DNA from: Litoditis marina
Taxonomy: Eukaryota > Nematoda > Chromadorea > Rhabditida > Rhabditidae
Assembly: GCA_964036275.1 (NCBI GenBank)
Contig: OZ038436.1
Location: forward strand, 878,501-942,500
Length of the DNA stretch: 64,000 nucleotides
Direction: 5' to 3'
The notes under the pieces are model-generated. The model saw only the letters and a program-made list of their open reading frames with translations, did not search any database and was not told the origin of the DNA. Made by a program: the position numbers and the translations under genes. Every line of letters starts with the position of its first letter. Within the stretch, counting starts at the first letter, position 1. Of the stretch, positions 48,801 through 58,538 are shown one piece after another.

Positions 48801-49915
48801 CTATGTCCTCGCTGAAAATGAGAAATTTTGTCTGTATTTGAGAGGAAATCATCCATTTTCAGATTTTCACTAAAACCGAATACTTTTGGTCGGATAATCG
48901 CACCTTAGTGGTGTGTGACAGTTGTAGTCGAACATAGTGATTTCACCTCGTTTAGTGAAAAGTTTGACGAACCTTAGTTTATTGATATTTGGTTTTATTC
49001 AAATCGAACACAGTGAATTCAATTTAGAAGTATGTAGATTATTCGTGCACATTCAATAAGGATAATTTCTATTTTACCTAATACACAAAGTGGTTCTTGC
49101 CGGTTAGTATGGTTTTATGGTTGTTTTATGTTCATTGTTCCAGGATTTCGGAGATTCGGACCTAATGAATACGTTCTCTCCGTTTGGTGCAGTGCTCTCT
49201 GCCAAAGTATTCATGGACAAGGTCACTCACTTGTCCAAATGTTTCGGTAGGTCGTTATAACTTTCTCTTATTTCTGTGTTTGATTCCTCATGCAAAAGCA
49301 TAGAATTATATATATAAAGACATTACCATAATGTGATAAAGTTCTGTGAGAATAAATGATTTCGTCTAAGAAACAAGAGCAAATTTTGTTTGCCACTCGT
49401 TCCAAGTGAAAATCACGCAGAATAGTTACAAGTAGTGTAAAATAAATTCTTGCAACGAGAACCGTGCTCGTTTCCGAGAATACGCACGTTTACATTGTTT
49501 CAACCGAGTTTAACTGAAATACACCTAATCATTTATTTCACTTTGAGGTTTCGTGTCTTTCAAAAATCCCCAGGCCAGGTAAAAAAAAAAAAACATTTCT
49601 TTTAAAGAAAACTGTTAGAGAGCATCTCTTTTAGAGAAAACTGTTAGAGAGCATCTCTTTTAGAGAAAACTGTTAGAGAGCATTTCGAAAAAGCATTTCT
49701 CAAGGAAAATATTGGGAGGATGACGTAATCTGATTCAATTCCTGGTGTATTGTCACAATCCAAATGTTCACCCCGTTTAAGGTTTCGTGTCCTTCGACAA
49801 CGCGACGAGTGCTCAGAATGCGATAGCAGCCATGAATGGATTCCAAATTGGAACCAAGCGACTCAAGGTTCAATTGAAGAACGAACGCAGTCATCCCTAT
49901 ACAAAGGTCGCCTGA
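36878..49915 (+). CDS. etr-1: CELF/Bruno-type RNA-binding protein (ETR-1-like), 14 coding exons
   Basis: Coding exons: 36878-36973, 41480-41585, 42297-42428, 42836-42961, 44038-44117, 44551-44700, 45385-45484, 46357-46439, 46765-46873, 47254-47355, 47898-48035, 48596-48711, 49144-49246, 49782-49915. They sum to 1575 nt (524 aa plus TGA) with every phase consistent and all introns GT-AG. Family role: CELF proteins bind GU-rich RNA and control splicing, translation and decay, often in muscle. Seen: RRM1 in exons 1-3 (RNP2 MFVGQI, RNP1 KGCCFVTY), RRM2 in exons 4-6 (RNP2 LFIGQV, RNP1 RGCAFVTF), a Gln/Ala/Gly-rich divergent linker in exons 6-11 with a Q10 tract in exon 9, and RRM3 in exons 12-14 (RNP2 LFIYHL, RNP1 KCFGFVSF). 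The start ATG lies 5 nt after a TTTTTCAG acceptor at 36873, so at least one 5' UTR exon lies upstream. A second in-frame ATG is at codon 5. Exon 14 uses an unusual TTTAAG acceptor. The symbol is by family resemblance. Invertebrate bruno-like naming would fit equally. Confidence 0.96.
38931..39969. mobile_element. Intronic element with CATACCCCAGTAA ends
   Basis: 13-bp perfect terminal inverted repeats. Related shorter pieces lie in other introns of the same gene: 41925-41995, 42455-42600, 44826-44900, 45785-45900, 48365-48475 and 48755-48915. They share words such as GTCCGAATAGTCA, GGACTAYKTT and CACACCTTACTGG. Non-coding MITE-like family. Confidence 0.5.
39076..39184. repeat. Perfect 38-bp inverted repeat in CELF intron 1
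   Basis: Left arm 39076-39113 (GGCTCCCCCGGAAAAAAATC...) and right arm 39147-39184 are exact reverse complements with a 33-bp loop. In the pre-mRNA this is a strong hairpin. Confidence 0.9.
45160..45330 (-). mobile_element. Penelope-like retroelement relic with hammerhead-like core
   Basis: Lies in CELF intron 6. The - strand reads CTGATGAG (45302-45295), a stem GGGCA...TGCCC enclosing a second GTCCA...TGGAT helix, then CGAAAC (45266-45261). This is the conserved core order of a hammerhead ribozyme, CUGAUGA-stem II-GAAA. Hammerheads are known in the terminal repeats of Penelope-like elements and related retrozymes. Stems I and III are weak here, so activity is uncertain. No reverse transcriptase is present. 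Confidence 0.45.
48177..48300. mobile_element. TTAA-ended MITE, copy 3, in CELF intron 11
   Basis: TTAAAGAACGACGATTATAT at the left and GCCACATAATAGTCATTCTT then TAA at the right, with the inner CTTTAAACTGCAATCG hairpin. Same family as 31782-31905. Confidence 0.75.
49550..49579 (+). pseudogene. Possible relic or mini exon duplicating the start of CELF exon 14
   Basis: In the last intron, the sequence after CACTTTGAG reads GTTTCGTGTCTTTC and then encodes KNPQA before GGTAAAAA. The true exon 14 starts AAG|GTTTCGTGTCCTTCGAC. Both give the RRM3 RNP1 residues FVSF in the same phase. A GT donor-like site follows at 49580. It could be a decayed tandem exon duplication or an alternative mini exon. 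It would truncate RRM3 if spliced alone. Confidence 0.35.
49605..49688 (+). repeat. 29-bp tandem repeat, three units
   Basis: GAAAACTGTTAGAGAGCATC plus TCTTTTAGA repeats with exact 29-bp period (49607, 49636, 49665) inside the last CELF intron, about 100 bp upstream of the final exon. Confidence 0.9.
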
Positions 49916-51372
49916 GCTAGTTTCGGTTGGTTTTACTTGTTTGGTCTCCAACTCACGTCGAAAACGTGGAAAAGGCGTCGAACACGTGAAAAATGGGAGA
50001 GTAAAAAATGTGTAAATAACCTTAAAGGGGTTTTGCAAGCGTGAAATGTATTCCATGTTACAAACGTGTTGTACGCTCACTGGGTGTGGTTGGTCGGTGT
50101 TGTAGTTGGTTGCTTGTCATATACTGTAGTTTGGTTGAATTGTCCAGTTTTAGATTAATTTTAGGCCACGCCCCCTGTCGTTGATTGGTCCGTTTCGTTC
50201 ACCTGCATTTGTGCCTCTGCTCTTATGTCTGTCTGTTAACTCGTCTGAATGTTTCATCTCAGTTTCTGCTTCGTTTTCGGTTTTTCGTTGCAACTTGTGC
50301 CTTAGTTCGAGTGAAATTTCAGTAAGAGAATGTTCATCAAAGAACATTCGAGTGGTGTTCTGTTTTCGCGTTATGATTTACTCGAATGTATTACGTCAGC
50401 CTAGTTTTCGGCAAATTTCAGTTTTCAGAAAGTTCGAGTGTCTGATTTGTTATGTGTTCTTAAGTTTTTCTGTGCGCTCTGGTAACACTAATAAGCAGTG
50501 CTAATAGTATGTAGCTTATGATAATGATATATGACGGAACTGTAGTTTTGTGTTTGTAACATTTATTCATGTTAATTGAACTAGCTTAGACCATTTTTCC
50601 CATATGTTCCAGAACGAGTTTCGTTTCTTGCCTTTTGTCCGGTATTTTGTCTCGAAAAGCACCTCTATTAGTTACTGTGTAGCGTGTTTTAGTGTGTAGT
50701 TTGTAGTCTGGTGTACCCGCTTTCTTGCCTTGTTCATCTAAATGTTTCTTGCCGTATAGAATTCGTTTGCCATGTGAAAGAGATGTTCTCTTTTATGTCT
50801 AATGTGTTCGAGTGTTGTTGAATGTGTTGCGAACGTGAATAAAGTATTTATGTGTTAGTACTTATGTTGTTTAGTGTAATGTGTTTTGTGTGCGTTAGAG
50901 AGAGAACTGTCGAGTTCCGAACACGGATAGCAAGTATTTTGGTCAAGTGTTGCATGGCCTGTATAAGTGCAAGTTTTTGACCCATGTGCAATACAACCTG
51001 GATCCAGGTAAAAAAAAAGATAAAAGTTGAAAAAGTACACCTGAAACGATTAACCGGTGCTTTCTCTAATTTGGTTTTGAACGGAGAGAAATATAAAAAA
51101 ACGCGAGGTATTGTTTTCTAGACCATGAAGTTTTTATCTCCCAAAGTCCCATTATTTCTATTTCAAAGTATCTCGACTCGTCAACTTAGTATATCAGATA
51201 TTACATTGATTTTATCGTCCCAAGGCAACAAAATGTAGTTGAATAATCATAAAGTTGTTTTTATTGTTTTTTTTCAGTGATTGCCACCAGTCTTTTTCCC
51301 TTCATGGATTTCCGAAGAAAATACGGGTCTTCTGAAAAATACATAGATACATTGTAATATATAAACAATAAA
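49916..51372 (+). other. Probable CELF 3' UTR and downstream sequence
   Basis: The stop TGA at 49913-49915 is followed by a T/G-rich tract with GTGTTTTGTGT-like words. Candidate poly(A) signals AATAAA are at 50838-50843 and 51367-51372. CELF mRNAs commonly have long GU-rich 3' UTRs. Where this one ends cannot be read from the sequence. No other gene is seen here. Confidence 0.5.
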
Positions 51373-52031
51373 TATACATATATCACGTTTTATGAGCATT
51401 TATGTTCAGGTGTACATTTATTTTAGTTTAGTTAGTAGTTATGTGTAAATCATTCAAGTATGGAAATAAGTAACAGCGGATCGATGCTCGTGTAGAAAGC
51501 GAAATGACAACACTGAATGTTTCACGACAGACGTAATTTGAGAACATCCGAAAGTGTCTTCCTAAATAGAATTCTATGTAAATAAAACAGAAAAATGAAA
51601 GAATCTCAAAGCCTACACTTACTGACCGCACGCAAAAAATACATCACTCGAAGGTTGCACTAGCACTATGAATACAGACTTGAGCTAGTTAGTCAATAAG
51701 GTTTCGATTTTACGTTTTCTGGTTGGTACTTGAATAGTCTATCGCAATCAAAGTATACGTAACAGTCTCCCGACCAACGAAGCACAAATACTCGGAACGC
51801 GCTCTGTTAATTACAAATCTGCGTTTGGTCGAAACTGTATTGCAACAAATCTAGAGATATAGTAATAGTGGGCCCCGAAGAGACGTCAGACGACGAGGGG
51901 AAAAATCAATATATATATAATGACCGCCACGCTGTATAAACAGTAATTCACTGTTTTGCAACGACGCTTGTTCTGAGTAGGACTGAAGATCGCATGTAAT
52001 CGTTTTATGTTTGATACGGTACGTTGCTAGT

Positions 52032-52500
52032 TTGAGTAGTTGCTGCAACCAATTTGCTATTGATCCGCGGTATCAGGCTTTTAGTGGTAGAGATCACAAC
52101 GCACTGCAATTTGAAATTGGTTATTGTATCGTTTGATCTCAGAACACGCTTTTGTTTGAAAATTTGGACCGAAAAGCAATGGATTCGAATTACAAACACA
52201 TATGAACAGCGTTACATAACCTTTCATCTCCTCCCTATTCAAGTTCTAGATTGTATTGGTTGAGTAGTTTCTGCAACCAATTTGGTGGTGAAGCGAAATC
52301 TGGCTTTTCGTGGTAGCATCACAACCAACTACAATTTCAAGACATCATGAAGACGGCCTAATCACTGCTTTCAGAATTCTGGCAATGAAAATGACTGGAT
52401 CGTCTTGTATTTTCATCACGAAACACGCATTTACTCACGTATTTCGACCGAAAATCAAAGGGATCAAACCACAAGGGCATAGCATTTCATATACTGTTCT
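52032..52500 (+). repeat. Imperfect tandem duplication, about 228 bp
   Basis: The units start at TTGAGTAGTTGCTGCAACCA (52032) and TTGAGTAGTTTCTGCAACCA (52260). They share a series of blocks in the same order (TTTTMGTGGTAG, CACGMAWTT, ACCGAAAA). Non-coding, downstream of CELF. Confidence 0.7.
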
Positions 52501-52712
52501 AGAATGACCGAACTGTATAGATACTAGAGAATCCTTTATTTATATTTCGCTGAGTTTCATTTGAGAGAGCCTTTTCGCGAAACGTTAAAAAGTAAGAAAT
52601 TAAGAAAAAAAACATCATTCGGGATAAAAAAACATTTAGAGGAAGTTTCAATGTGCTCCATAGGGATCGCTCATTCCAAAACAGGACTACACAGTGTATG
52701 TATAATCCTTTT

Positions 52713-52921
52713 CATTCCTACTGAGACTCCTACAGTAGGATTTCGAAACTTCAAAGCCGCGTTCCTCACTTACTTTTGATCGGAAAGGTGGAGGATTTTC
52801 GCACCTCAGTCTCCTTCTTGGGTACAGTTAATATACGAGAGGCTTTTTGATGAACACAATTTTCAGCTTCACAACAGTCCTAGGAAAGTTTGTATGGTTA
52901 CTGTAGGAGTCAGTAGGAATG
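52713..52921. mobile_element. MITE with CATTCCTACTGA ends, copy
   Basis: Left end CATTCCTACTGAGACTCCTA and right end GTTACTGTAGGAGT followed by CAGTAGGAATG. Same family and near-identical length as 6413-6620. The right TIR has lost two bases. Confidence 0.75.
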
Positions 52922-54180
52922 ATGTGAACTATAGCACTTTCCCTCTGAGTTTGTAGTTTGGTTCCATGGCTTTTCGGTCGAAATTCGTACAAAAGGCGTG
53001 TTCCGATATCAAACTACGAAAAAATTCAGTCAATTCTTATGTACTTTATTCAATATGATCAAGTACCTTTCGAGCTTCGACGTGTTAATCGGTTACCAGT
53101 ACCATGATGAGTGAACGCACTCTTGCGTTTCACTCTCAGTTTGAATAGTGAGTGTGCTTGTCTGATTATTACATGTCTTGGACTTTCTTCATACGATTAT
53201 CAATACGATTAACTTTAAGATAATTTTTTCGTCTTTACTTCGTTATACCCAGTTTTACATCGATTGTTGAAATATAATATCTTCCGAACGAAACTACTTT
53301 TGGGACAGTACTTTTCCTCCGTACCCATTTTCTTGACTTCTCTAATTCGATTATTCAGCTAGGCAAGTCTGCAAAAAGTTCTAATTTAGTTCTACTACGT
53401 TTCTTTGATCTTTAATGTGTTAACAGCGTAAATAAAGTAATTTTGTAATAATATACTGCGTTCTGTGGTAAGTCACAATGTCATGTAATTGTGTGTGTTT
53501 TGTTGATCTGAGTGTCTTGATTCCAACGGCGAAAAATGTTTCAGTCCAATTCTATTTCTAGTGAATAAAGTCGTTTAAATACTGCATGGTCCCATCTTTT
53601 CATTATTATTCTTATAATTCTTATGTTGTGGAGATCGAATGGTCGTTCGTGCCATGTATTCCCGACACAGCTAACAAGCCAACTTCATAGACGCCATGAA
53701 ACAACCAACCGATTTAACACGCAATTAACAATAATTGATTTTTCCTCGTTAAACGTTAAATAACTTAGTAAAGCAAACGTGTTGAAAAGAAGATTAGTTG
53801 TCGGTACTACCTGTACAATAAATACAGAGGTCCAATAAACTTTTGAGGAAAAAAGCCAGGATCCCATTTTTTGAAATACCGCGAAAATTGACCTAAATCT
53901 TTGCTATTTAAATCCGGACGTTTCGTCATTTGTAATATTGAACTGATTAGTGCAATTTTCAACCAAGCGAGATGAGCTTTTTCCTCAAAAGTTTATTGGA
54001 CCTCTTTCATGTTTATTGCACATGTAGTATTCAGAACTAATCTTTTATTTTTTAACACCAGTTTTTTTACTAATTGAACTTCTTTTCCATAGTTACGGAG
54101 AAACTGTAACCAAAATAATTCCAACTCCAGTCAAATAAATAACTTTGAACCCAATATTTCACGGCCAATTCCACAAGGAA

Positions 54181-54366
54181 CCCGGTATTTCGTTAACCCG
54201 ACCAGGTAACCTTAACCGGGTTACCTGGTTAACCCTTTTGTTAACCACTTGTTAACCCTCTTTTACAACGTATTTTGGGGCAAATTTAGGGTTACCAAGT
54301 GGTTAACAAAAGGGTTAACCAGGTAACCCGGTTAAGGTTACCTGGTCGGGTTAACGAAATACCGGG
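54181..54366. repeat. Perfect 71-bp-arm hairpin of GGTAACC family
   Basis: Arms 54181-54251 and 54296-54366 are exact reverse complements around a 44-bp loop that itself begins and ends with TTAACCC/GGGTTA. The arm is built from TTAACC and GGTAACC words. The perfection suggests recent insertion. Confidence 0.9.
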
Positions 54367-55543
54367 GTAAATAAAGAATTCGCCATATTTCACATCTTGT
54401 AGATGTTTGCCCTTTCATTGTTCTGCGCGAATCTCTCGGAAAACGGTACAAAACTAACGGAAAAACTGACAATAAAGTTCTTGAGACGTCCGCATGGCTG
54501 AGAACAAAAACTAATCTGCACAATTCGTGAAAGCTGGGGACCAGCAAGTGTGTGAGTTCTGTTCGGTTTCACCTTTTGTGACCAAAGTGAACATTACGAT
54601 GTTCTGAAGGAGTGTTATGAACGAACGGAAAAAAAATAGAGTTCGATGGGGTTCGAAATGACTACCAGCAAAATTGTCTGTGTTCAACTTGTGGAGATTT
54701 TCTTATGTATTTACACTCGAAATTAATGTCATCGAAGGATTACCTAGACACCGAGCCCCCGATCTTATACAGGTCATACAACATTTGACCACTACAAATA
54801 GTTTCCACAACTACATAGGTGAAAAGTACGGCCTAAAAGGTTCCTTTAAGGCCCGTGGTTCGAAATACGCTATAGGAGCCTAATAGGACCGCGCAGAGTG
54901 AAATTTTTCATCTCAAATACCGGATTTAGTTTCTTATTCTTGCGTACCCTAGCGAACATGCTCGGAAAATGGAAGAACATTTAGAGTAGTGCAACTCAGT
55001 CCCATTCCAAATTCATGAAAGCGTGGTCGATATCAATATCAGATTCGCGGCCATTTTAAAGCCTTTTGAGCCCGTTCTCACTCGATCACCCTAAATCTCC
55101 CTTTTAGGGCCTAATACTCCTCTGACGTATCATCTGAGTAATGCTTCGACGTGCATCAATTTGAATCGATCAGAACATTCAAAATGAAACCTCATTAAAG
55201 AAAAAATATACTTTATCAGCGAATATATCTCTTTATGTGCACAAGCGTCGAAAATGCAGAAGTAAATTTTTTTTAAAATTTCTAGTCCAAGGTTACATGA
55301 GTTTTGAGCAAAAAATATTCATAAAGCATGATCGAAGGTCAAACAGTTTTGAGTGCCTTTATTCATTCTTCTTCGGTATTCAAGGTGTTTTTGAGACTTT
55401 TTGAAAAAAAAATTGAAACTAGATTGGAAGTAGATACTTTTTATCGTGTTCCTATTTACGAATATACAACAATGTACCGTGATTTTTCACCTGCTCGGCT
55501 TACAATAAATGAACACTTTTGGTCATTCAACTGCATATTGTCA
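54367..55543. other. Intergenic flank left of the Polinton
   Basis: Positions 54510-54600 retain a degenerate arm of the fold-back family seen at 18457 and 24160 (ACCAGCAAGTGTGTGAGTTC). The 79-aa frame at 55328-55567 runs into the element's inverted repeat and has no recognisable domain. No gene supported. Confidence 0.5.
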
Positions 55544-55549
55544 GACGTG
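55544..55549. other. Target site duplication, left (GACGTG)
   Basis: The exact hexamer GACGTG precedes the left inverted repeat and follows the right one, fixing the element's ends. Confidence 0.9.
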
Positions 55550-55693
55550 AGAGATATATGGTCGTAACGACGGACACGGCCCTCCCCCTCTCGCCCCGCC
55601 CCCTCGCCCCCGACGGGGGCGGCGTAAACACAGCAGAAATAAAAGACACCAAAATTTTTCACGCTTCTTTTATGATCAAATTTTTTCCTCTTT
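55550..55693 (+). repeat. Left terminal inverted repeat of Polinton
   Basis: 144 bp, matching the right repeat at 63047-63185 with a few substitutions and a 5-bp indel near 55660. GC-rich core with the hairpin GCCCCCGACGGGGGC (55606-55620), in strong contrast to the AT-rich host. Polinton inverted repeats serve as replication origins and integration ends. Confidence 0.92.
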
Positions 55694-55743
55694 CAAATGA
55701 GGTGTAATTTACAAACACAAAAACAGAGGTTTTAATAAAATAT

Positions 55744-56082
55744 TCATTTTTGGAATGATACATAGATATTATTATCTTTATCATTGTACAATCTTATTCC
55801 GCCAATAGGACAAACAGCCTCCACACTATCCGCAGTTTCTTTCATTCCCTTCATGATTCGTTCAGATTTTTTAGGAGTTGATGGCAGTTCAGAATGATTG
55901 GATGCTTTCTTATGTTTTCGCAGACTTTCAGAAAGAGGAAACGTCTTTCTGCACTCGGAACAGGTGAAGAGTTTGCCGGCTGCAAACACAGGGGGCTTTA
56001 CGTCTTCTTCCGGAACAGGCGGAGGCGGAGGAGGACTGAGAGGGATTTGTGGAACACTTGCAGCAAGCGGCTTCGAAATCAT
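55744..56082 (-). CDS. C2H2 zinc-finger protein of the Polinton
   Basis: 112 aa from a true ATG. Seen: a proline-rich N-terminal segment (residues about 10-25, SPPPPPPVP), one zinc finger of the form C-x2-C-x12-H-x5-H (CSECRKTF...HKKASNH) at about residues 40-62, then a Lys/Ser-rich stretch and a C-terminal CPIGGIRLY segment. An ATTAAA poly(A)-like signal follows the stop (rc of 55731-55736). It starts 32 nt after the protease stop on the same strand. Single-finger small proteins occur in several Polinton-like viruses, and a DNA-binding or regulatory role is inference. The reading frame is intact. Confidence 0.75.
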   Translation of the reverse strand: MISKPLAASVPQIPLSPPPPPPVPEEDVKPPVFAAGKLFTCSECRKTFPLSESLRKHKKASNHSELPSTPKKSERIMKGMKETADSVEAVCPIGGIRLYNDKDNNIYVSFQK

Positions 56083-56114
56083 TTTATGTGAAATAAAAGT
56101 TTTATCTACTTCTT

Positions 56115-56672
56115 TTATACCTGCGTCGCCTCACACGTTTTCCTATGCCTTGAAAACCATTTTTTAACACGTAAATCATTATTTTCCAAGTTTTTATCAG
56201 AAAACAAGTTTTTGAAGTAATCTATAGTAAAGTGTTGACCCAGTAAGTTTAGAAGCATGATACAATAGTGGCCGCAGACGTCCGAAAACATGTGTTGTAT
56301 TGGCCTTTGAACAACATGAACGATACGTGTCGCAAATTGTTTTACATGAGACGAAATGCTCTCTGTGATGGGCGATCCACTTGTATCAAAATAGTATGCA
56401 ATACCGTGTTCGGAAAAATAACATGCCACCCAATGTTCACCAGCACTACCACTTTTGGCCGTGTTCCAAATAACACCTAACGGACGTTTATGACTATCAT
56501 CTGGACATGTATCAGCGGGGAACACACCCATGAATAACTTTTTAGTATGCTTGCATTTACTGAGTATTGCCATCAATTCTGTGGTAGACATTCGTAAATC
56601 AATTTCAATAACACTGTATTTAAGGGTACACATTTTATTATTTAAATACTGCAGACACTGGTAAACACACAT
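56115..56672 (-). CDS. Adenovirus-type cysteine protease (PRO), Polinton maturation protease
   Basis: 185 aa from the first ATG at 56672. The longer open frame to 56690 begins with TTG, so I prefer the ATG. Numbered from that ATG, the catalytic residues are His80 in GEHWVACYF, Asp96 in YFDTSG and Cys133 in DVCGHYC, the order and spacing of the adenain/ULP fold. In adenoviruses and Polintons this enzyme cleaves capsid and core precursors during virion maturation. The frame is intact and the triad complete. It sits between the spliced gene (stop 11 nt upstream) and the C2H2 gene, same strand. Length is slightly below the roughly 200 aa of adenoviral homologues. Confidence 0.9.
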   Translation of the reverse strand: MCVYQCLQYLNNKMCTLKYSVIEIDLRMSTTELMAILSKCKHTKKLFMGVFPADTCPDDSHKRPLGVIWNTAKSGSAGEHWVACYFSEHGIAYYFDTSGSPITESISSHVKQFATRIVHVVQRPIQHMFSDVCGHYCIMLLNLLGQHFTIDYFKNLFSDKNLENNDLRVKKWFSRHRKTCEATQV

Positions 56673-56682
56673 TGGTGCAACA

Positions 56683-57584
56683 TTACTCAATATTATTGTT
56701 TACGGTAGTTTTCTTCTTATCTTCATGGTCAACAATGTTTTTGATGAAAGTGCCGAAATACGTAGATTGTCCGATGCGCGAGTTCATCTTTGAACAGCCG
56801 GAACAAAGAGGCACAACTGGAACGGATTGAAACATAATTGTACATCTACAAAATTTGAAACGTCATGCTAAGGCTGAAACTAACCAACGCCGAATCGATT
56901 GCCATCTAATGGAAGCGGTGCAGCTTTTCTACCCAGTTCAATACACAGTAGGCACATTGCCAAATTGATGCCGCCTGGTCTGAAGAAGAGGGCTGGTTGA
57001 GGTACCGCGTAGGAGTCCTCTACAGAGACTGCCTCATATCTGATACAGTGAGCCTGAAACATAGAAAACAATTTTATTTAACTATCAAAACATTCATTTC
57101 AAAACCATTACTCTGTGTTAATGAATAACAAACCCTTATTTTTTCAGGAAGGTTTGCGAAGGGCTCCGATTCGTCCATCATGGGCTCTACATCCGTTTGA
57201 ACTTCTACATCGGTTGTTGTAGTTTTCTATAAAATTATAAGTACGGCAACGCCACATCAAAGGTTCATTAAATCCAATATTATTATTAATATAATATACC
57301 TTTGCTATTTTGCTAGTTTCATTCTTGGCAGTTGGAGCAGAGCGTTTCTGAAATAACAATTTATGCCAAGCATTTACTAGGGTCAAGCTGAAAACCGTTA
57401 AAATACCATTAGAACATGAACACACCTTGTACATTGCAGCCGGCCGTGTAGCTGGAAGTGAGCTATTGAATGTCGGATCGACGAGCTTATTCGGAGTATG
57501 TTTTGATTCGACGACATGATATGGTGACAAGGTAAAGGGTATGAGACACGCAATGATTGCGCGAAACACAACAAAACTACACAT
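56683..57584 (-). CDS. Unrecognised spliced gene, signal-peptide-like N-terminus, Cys-rich C-terminus
   Basis: Five exons on the - strand: 57426-57584, 57300-57347, 57134-57226, 56885-57053, 56683-56816. They total 603 nt (200 aa plus TAA), with four GT-AG introns of 78, 73, 80 and 68 nt and consistent phases (0,0,0,1). Seen: a hydrophobic start (FVVFRAIIACLIPF) like a signal peptide, a Thr/Asp/Glu-rich middle, and a C-terminal domain with CLLC and CSGC pairs about 24 residues apart, suggesting a zinc ribbon or disulfide knuckle. The exon D-E junction is the least certain. Without it the frame runs to a nearby stop. I do not recognise the family. A secreted or membrane accessory protein is inference. 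Nematode Mavericks are known to carry novel secreted cargo genes. Confidence 0.65.
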
Positions 57585-57814
57585 TTTTCTGTGCAAAATC
57601 TCATCTCCCTCATTTTGTATTAACCATTTTGGAACACACAGTCTACATACACTTTGCGGTTTATGGTTTGTTACGCCAATGTGTTTTCATCAGAAACTGT
57701 TAACAAAGATGTTTTTATGTTTTCCAAGAAGCATCAATTTATGGTCACTCCCTAATCTGACTTCAACACATGCGCTTGCTATTTTATACCATGTTTTACT
57801 TGTAACACTTTATT

Positions 57815-58031
57815 ACTCTCAATGATATACATAGAATGTGGGATTGCTCTGTTTTGCAAAGGTGAAAGAAAACGTGGGAATAGTCTTGTTTCCAGTTGGC
57901 TTCTTTTCCGAGGGTTCAGTATTTCGCGAATTGTTTCGACCATCATAATTCATAAAATACTCATTCATTTTTTCGTTCTCATTAGCGGTGGGTAATTTCA
58001 CCTGAAAAATTTGTATGTTCAATTCTTTCAC
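57815..58031 (-). CDS. Small unrecognised gene or 3' exon with own poly(A) signal
   Basis: An open frame of about 60-70 codons ends at 57819 and is followed at once by AATAAA (rc of 57809-57814). A TTTTTCAG acceptor stands at about 58000 on this strand. A donor GTAAGCG about 70 nt upstream would join it to a hydrophobic stretch (IFEIALILHLFV) at 58070-58125. No ATG was found for that upstream exon. The exon is rich in Asn, Glu and Lys. It overlaps the N-terminal side of the minor capsid fragment on the other strand. Function unknown. Confidence 0.4.
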
Positions 58032-58072
58032 TAAACTTAATACAATAAATTGTTTGAACGCTTACATACGAT

Positions 58073-58493
58073 GTGACGAATAGATGTAAAATCAATGCAA
58101 TTTCAAATATACAGAAAATTGTACTTTCAAAGAAGATTTCCTATCTGTTGGGTGTATTTCAAGAAATAACCTCATTTCCACATGTTGGAAAGTATAACAT
58201 GAACTCTGGTTCTGATTTTATGTATGTATATTTGAATAATCTCATTGAACCACAAACCTGTAGTCACTCAAAAGTACCCGTGTTGAAGATTCTAAGTATA
58301 GCACCAGGAAATGGTGAAAACATTGAGGTTACCTTCCCAAGACCACACTATGTTCTAGTTAGAGGAAGTGGACAATGTAAGGGTTCAACTAAAAAATGAT
58401 AAAAACCAAATAATTCCCTTCAATTCTGGAAAAGTTGCACTTGTGTTGCATTTTCGTCCGAGAAGATCATACGCTATAAATGACTTGTGTTGA
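58073..58493 (+). pseudogene. Polinton minor capsid protein (penton-like), truncated and frameshifted
   Basis: The first part, frame of 58073 to about 58355, carries YVYLNNLIEPQ and KVPVLKI, resembling the conserved LVEPQ...APLL core of Polinton/adintovirus penton-like proteins. The final part, from about 58355 to the TGA at 58491-58493, is in another frame and carries PFNSGKVALVLHFRP, the family's typical C-terminus. So there is one frameshift near 58350. Only about 140 of the usual 300 or more residues are present. The N-terminal part is missing or decayed, and convincing similarity begins only near 58125. The protein would form the single-jelly-roll pentameric vertex. Non-functional as read unless the break is a sequencing error. 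Confidence 0.75.
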
Positions 58494-58538
58494 GCGGTTG
58501 TTCCGTTATTGCTATAATAAAAAAATGTTGATCAGCCT

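Noticed and set aside
55328..55567. 79-aa frame at the left Polinton edge
   Set aside because: Crosses the target duplication and inverted repeat and has no domain.
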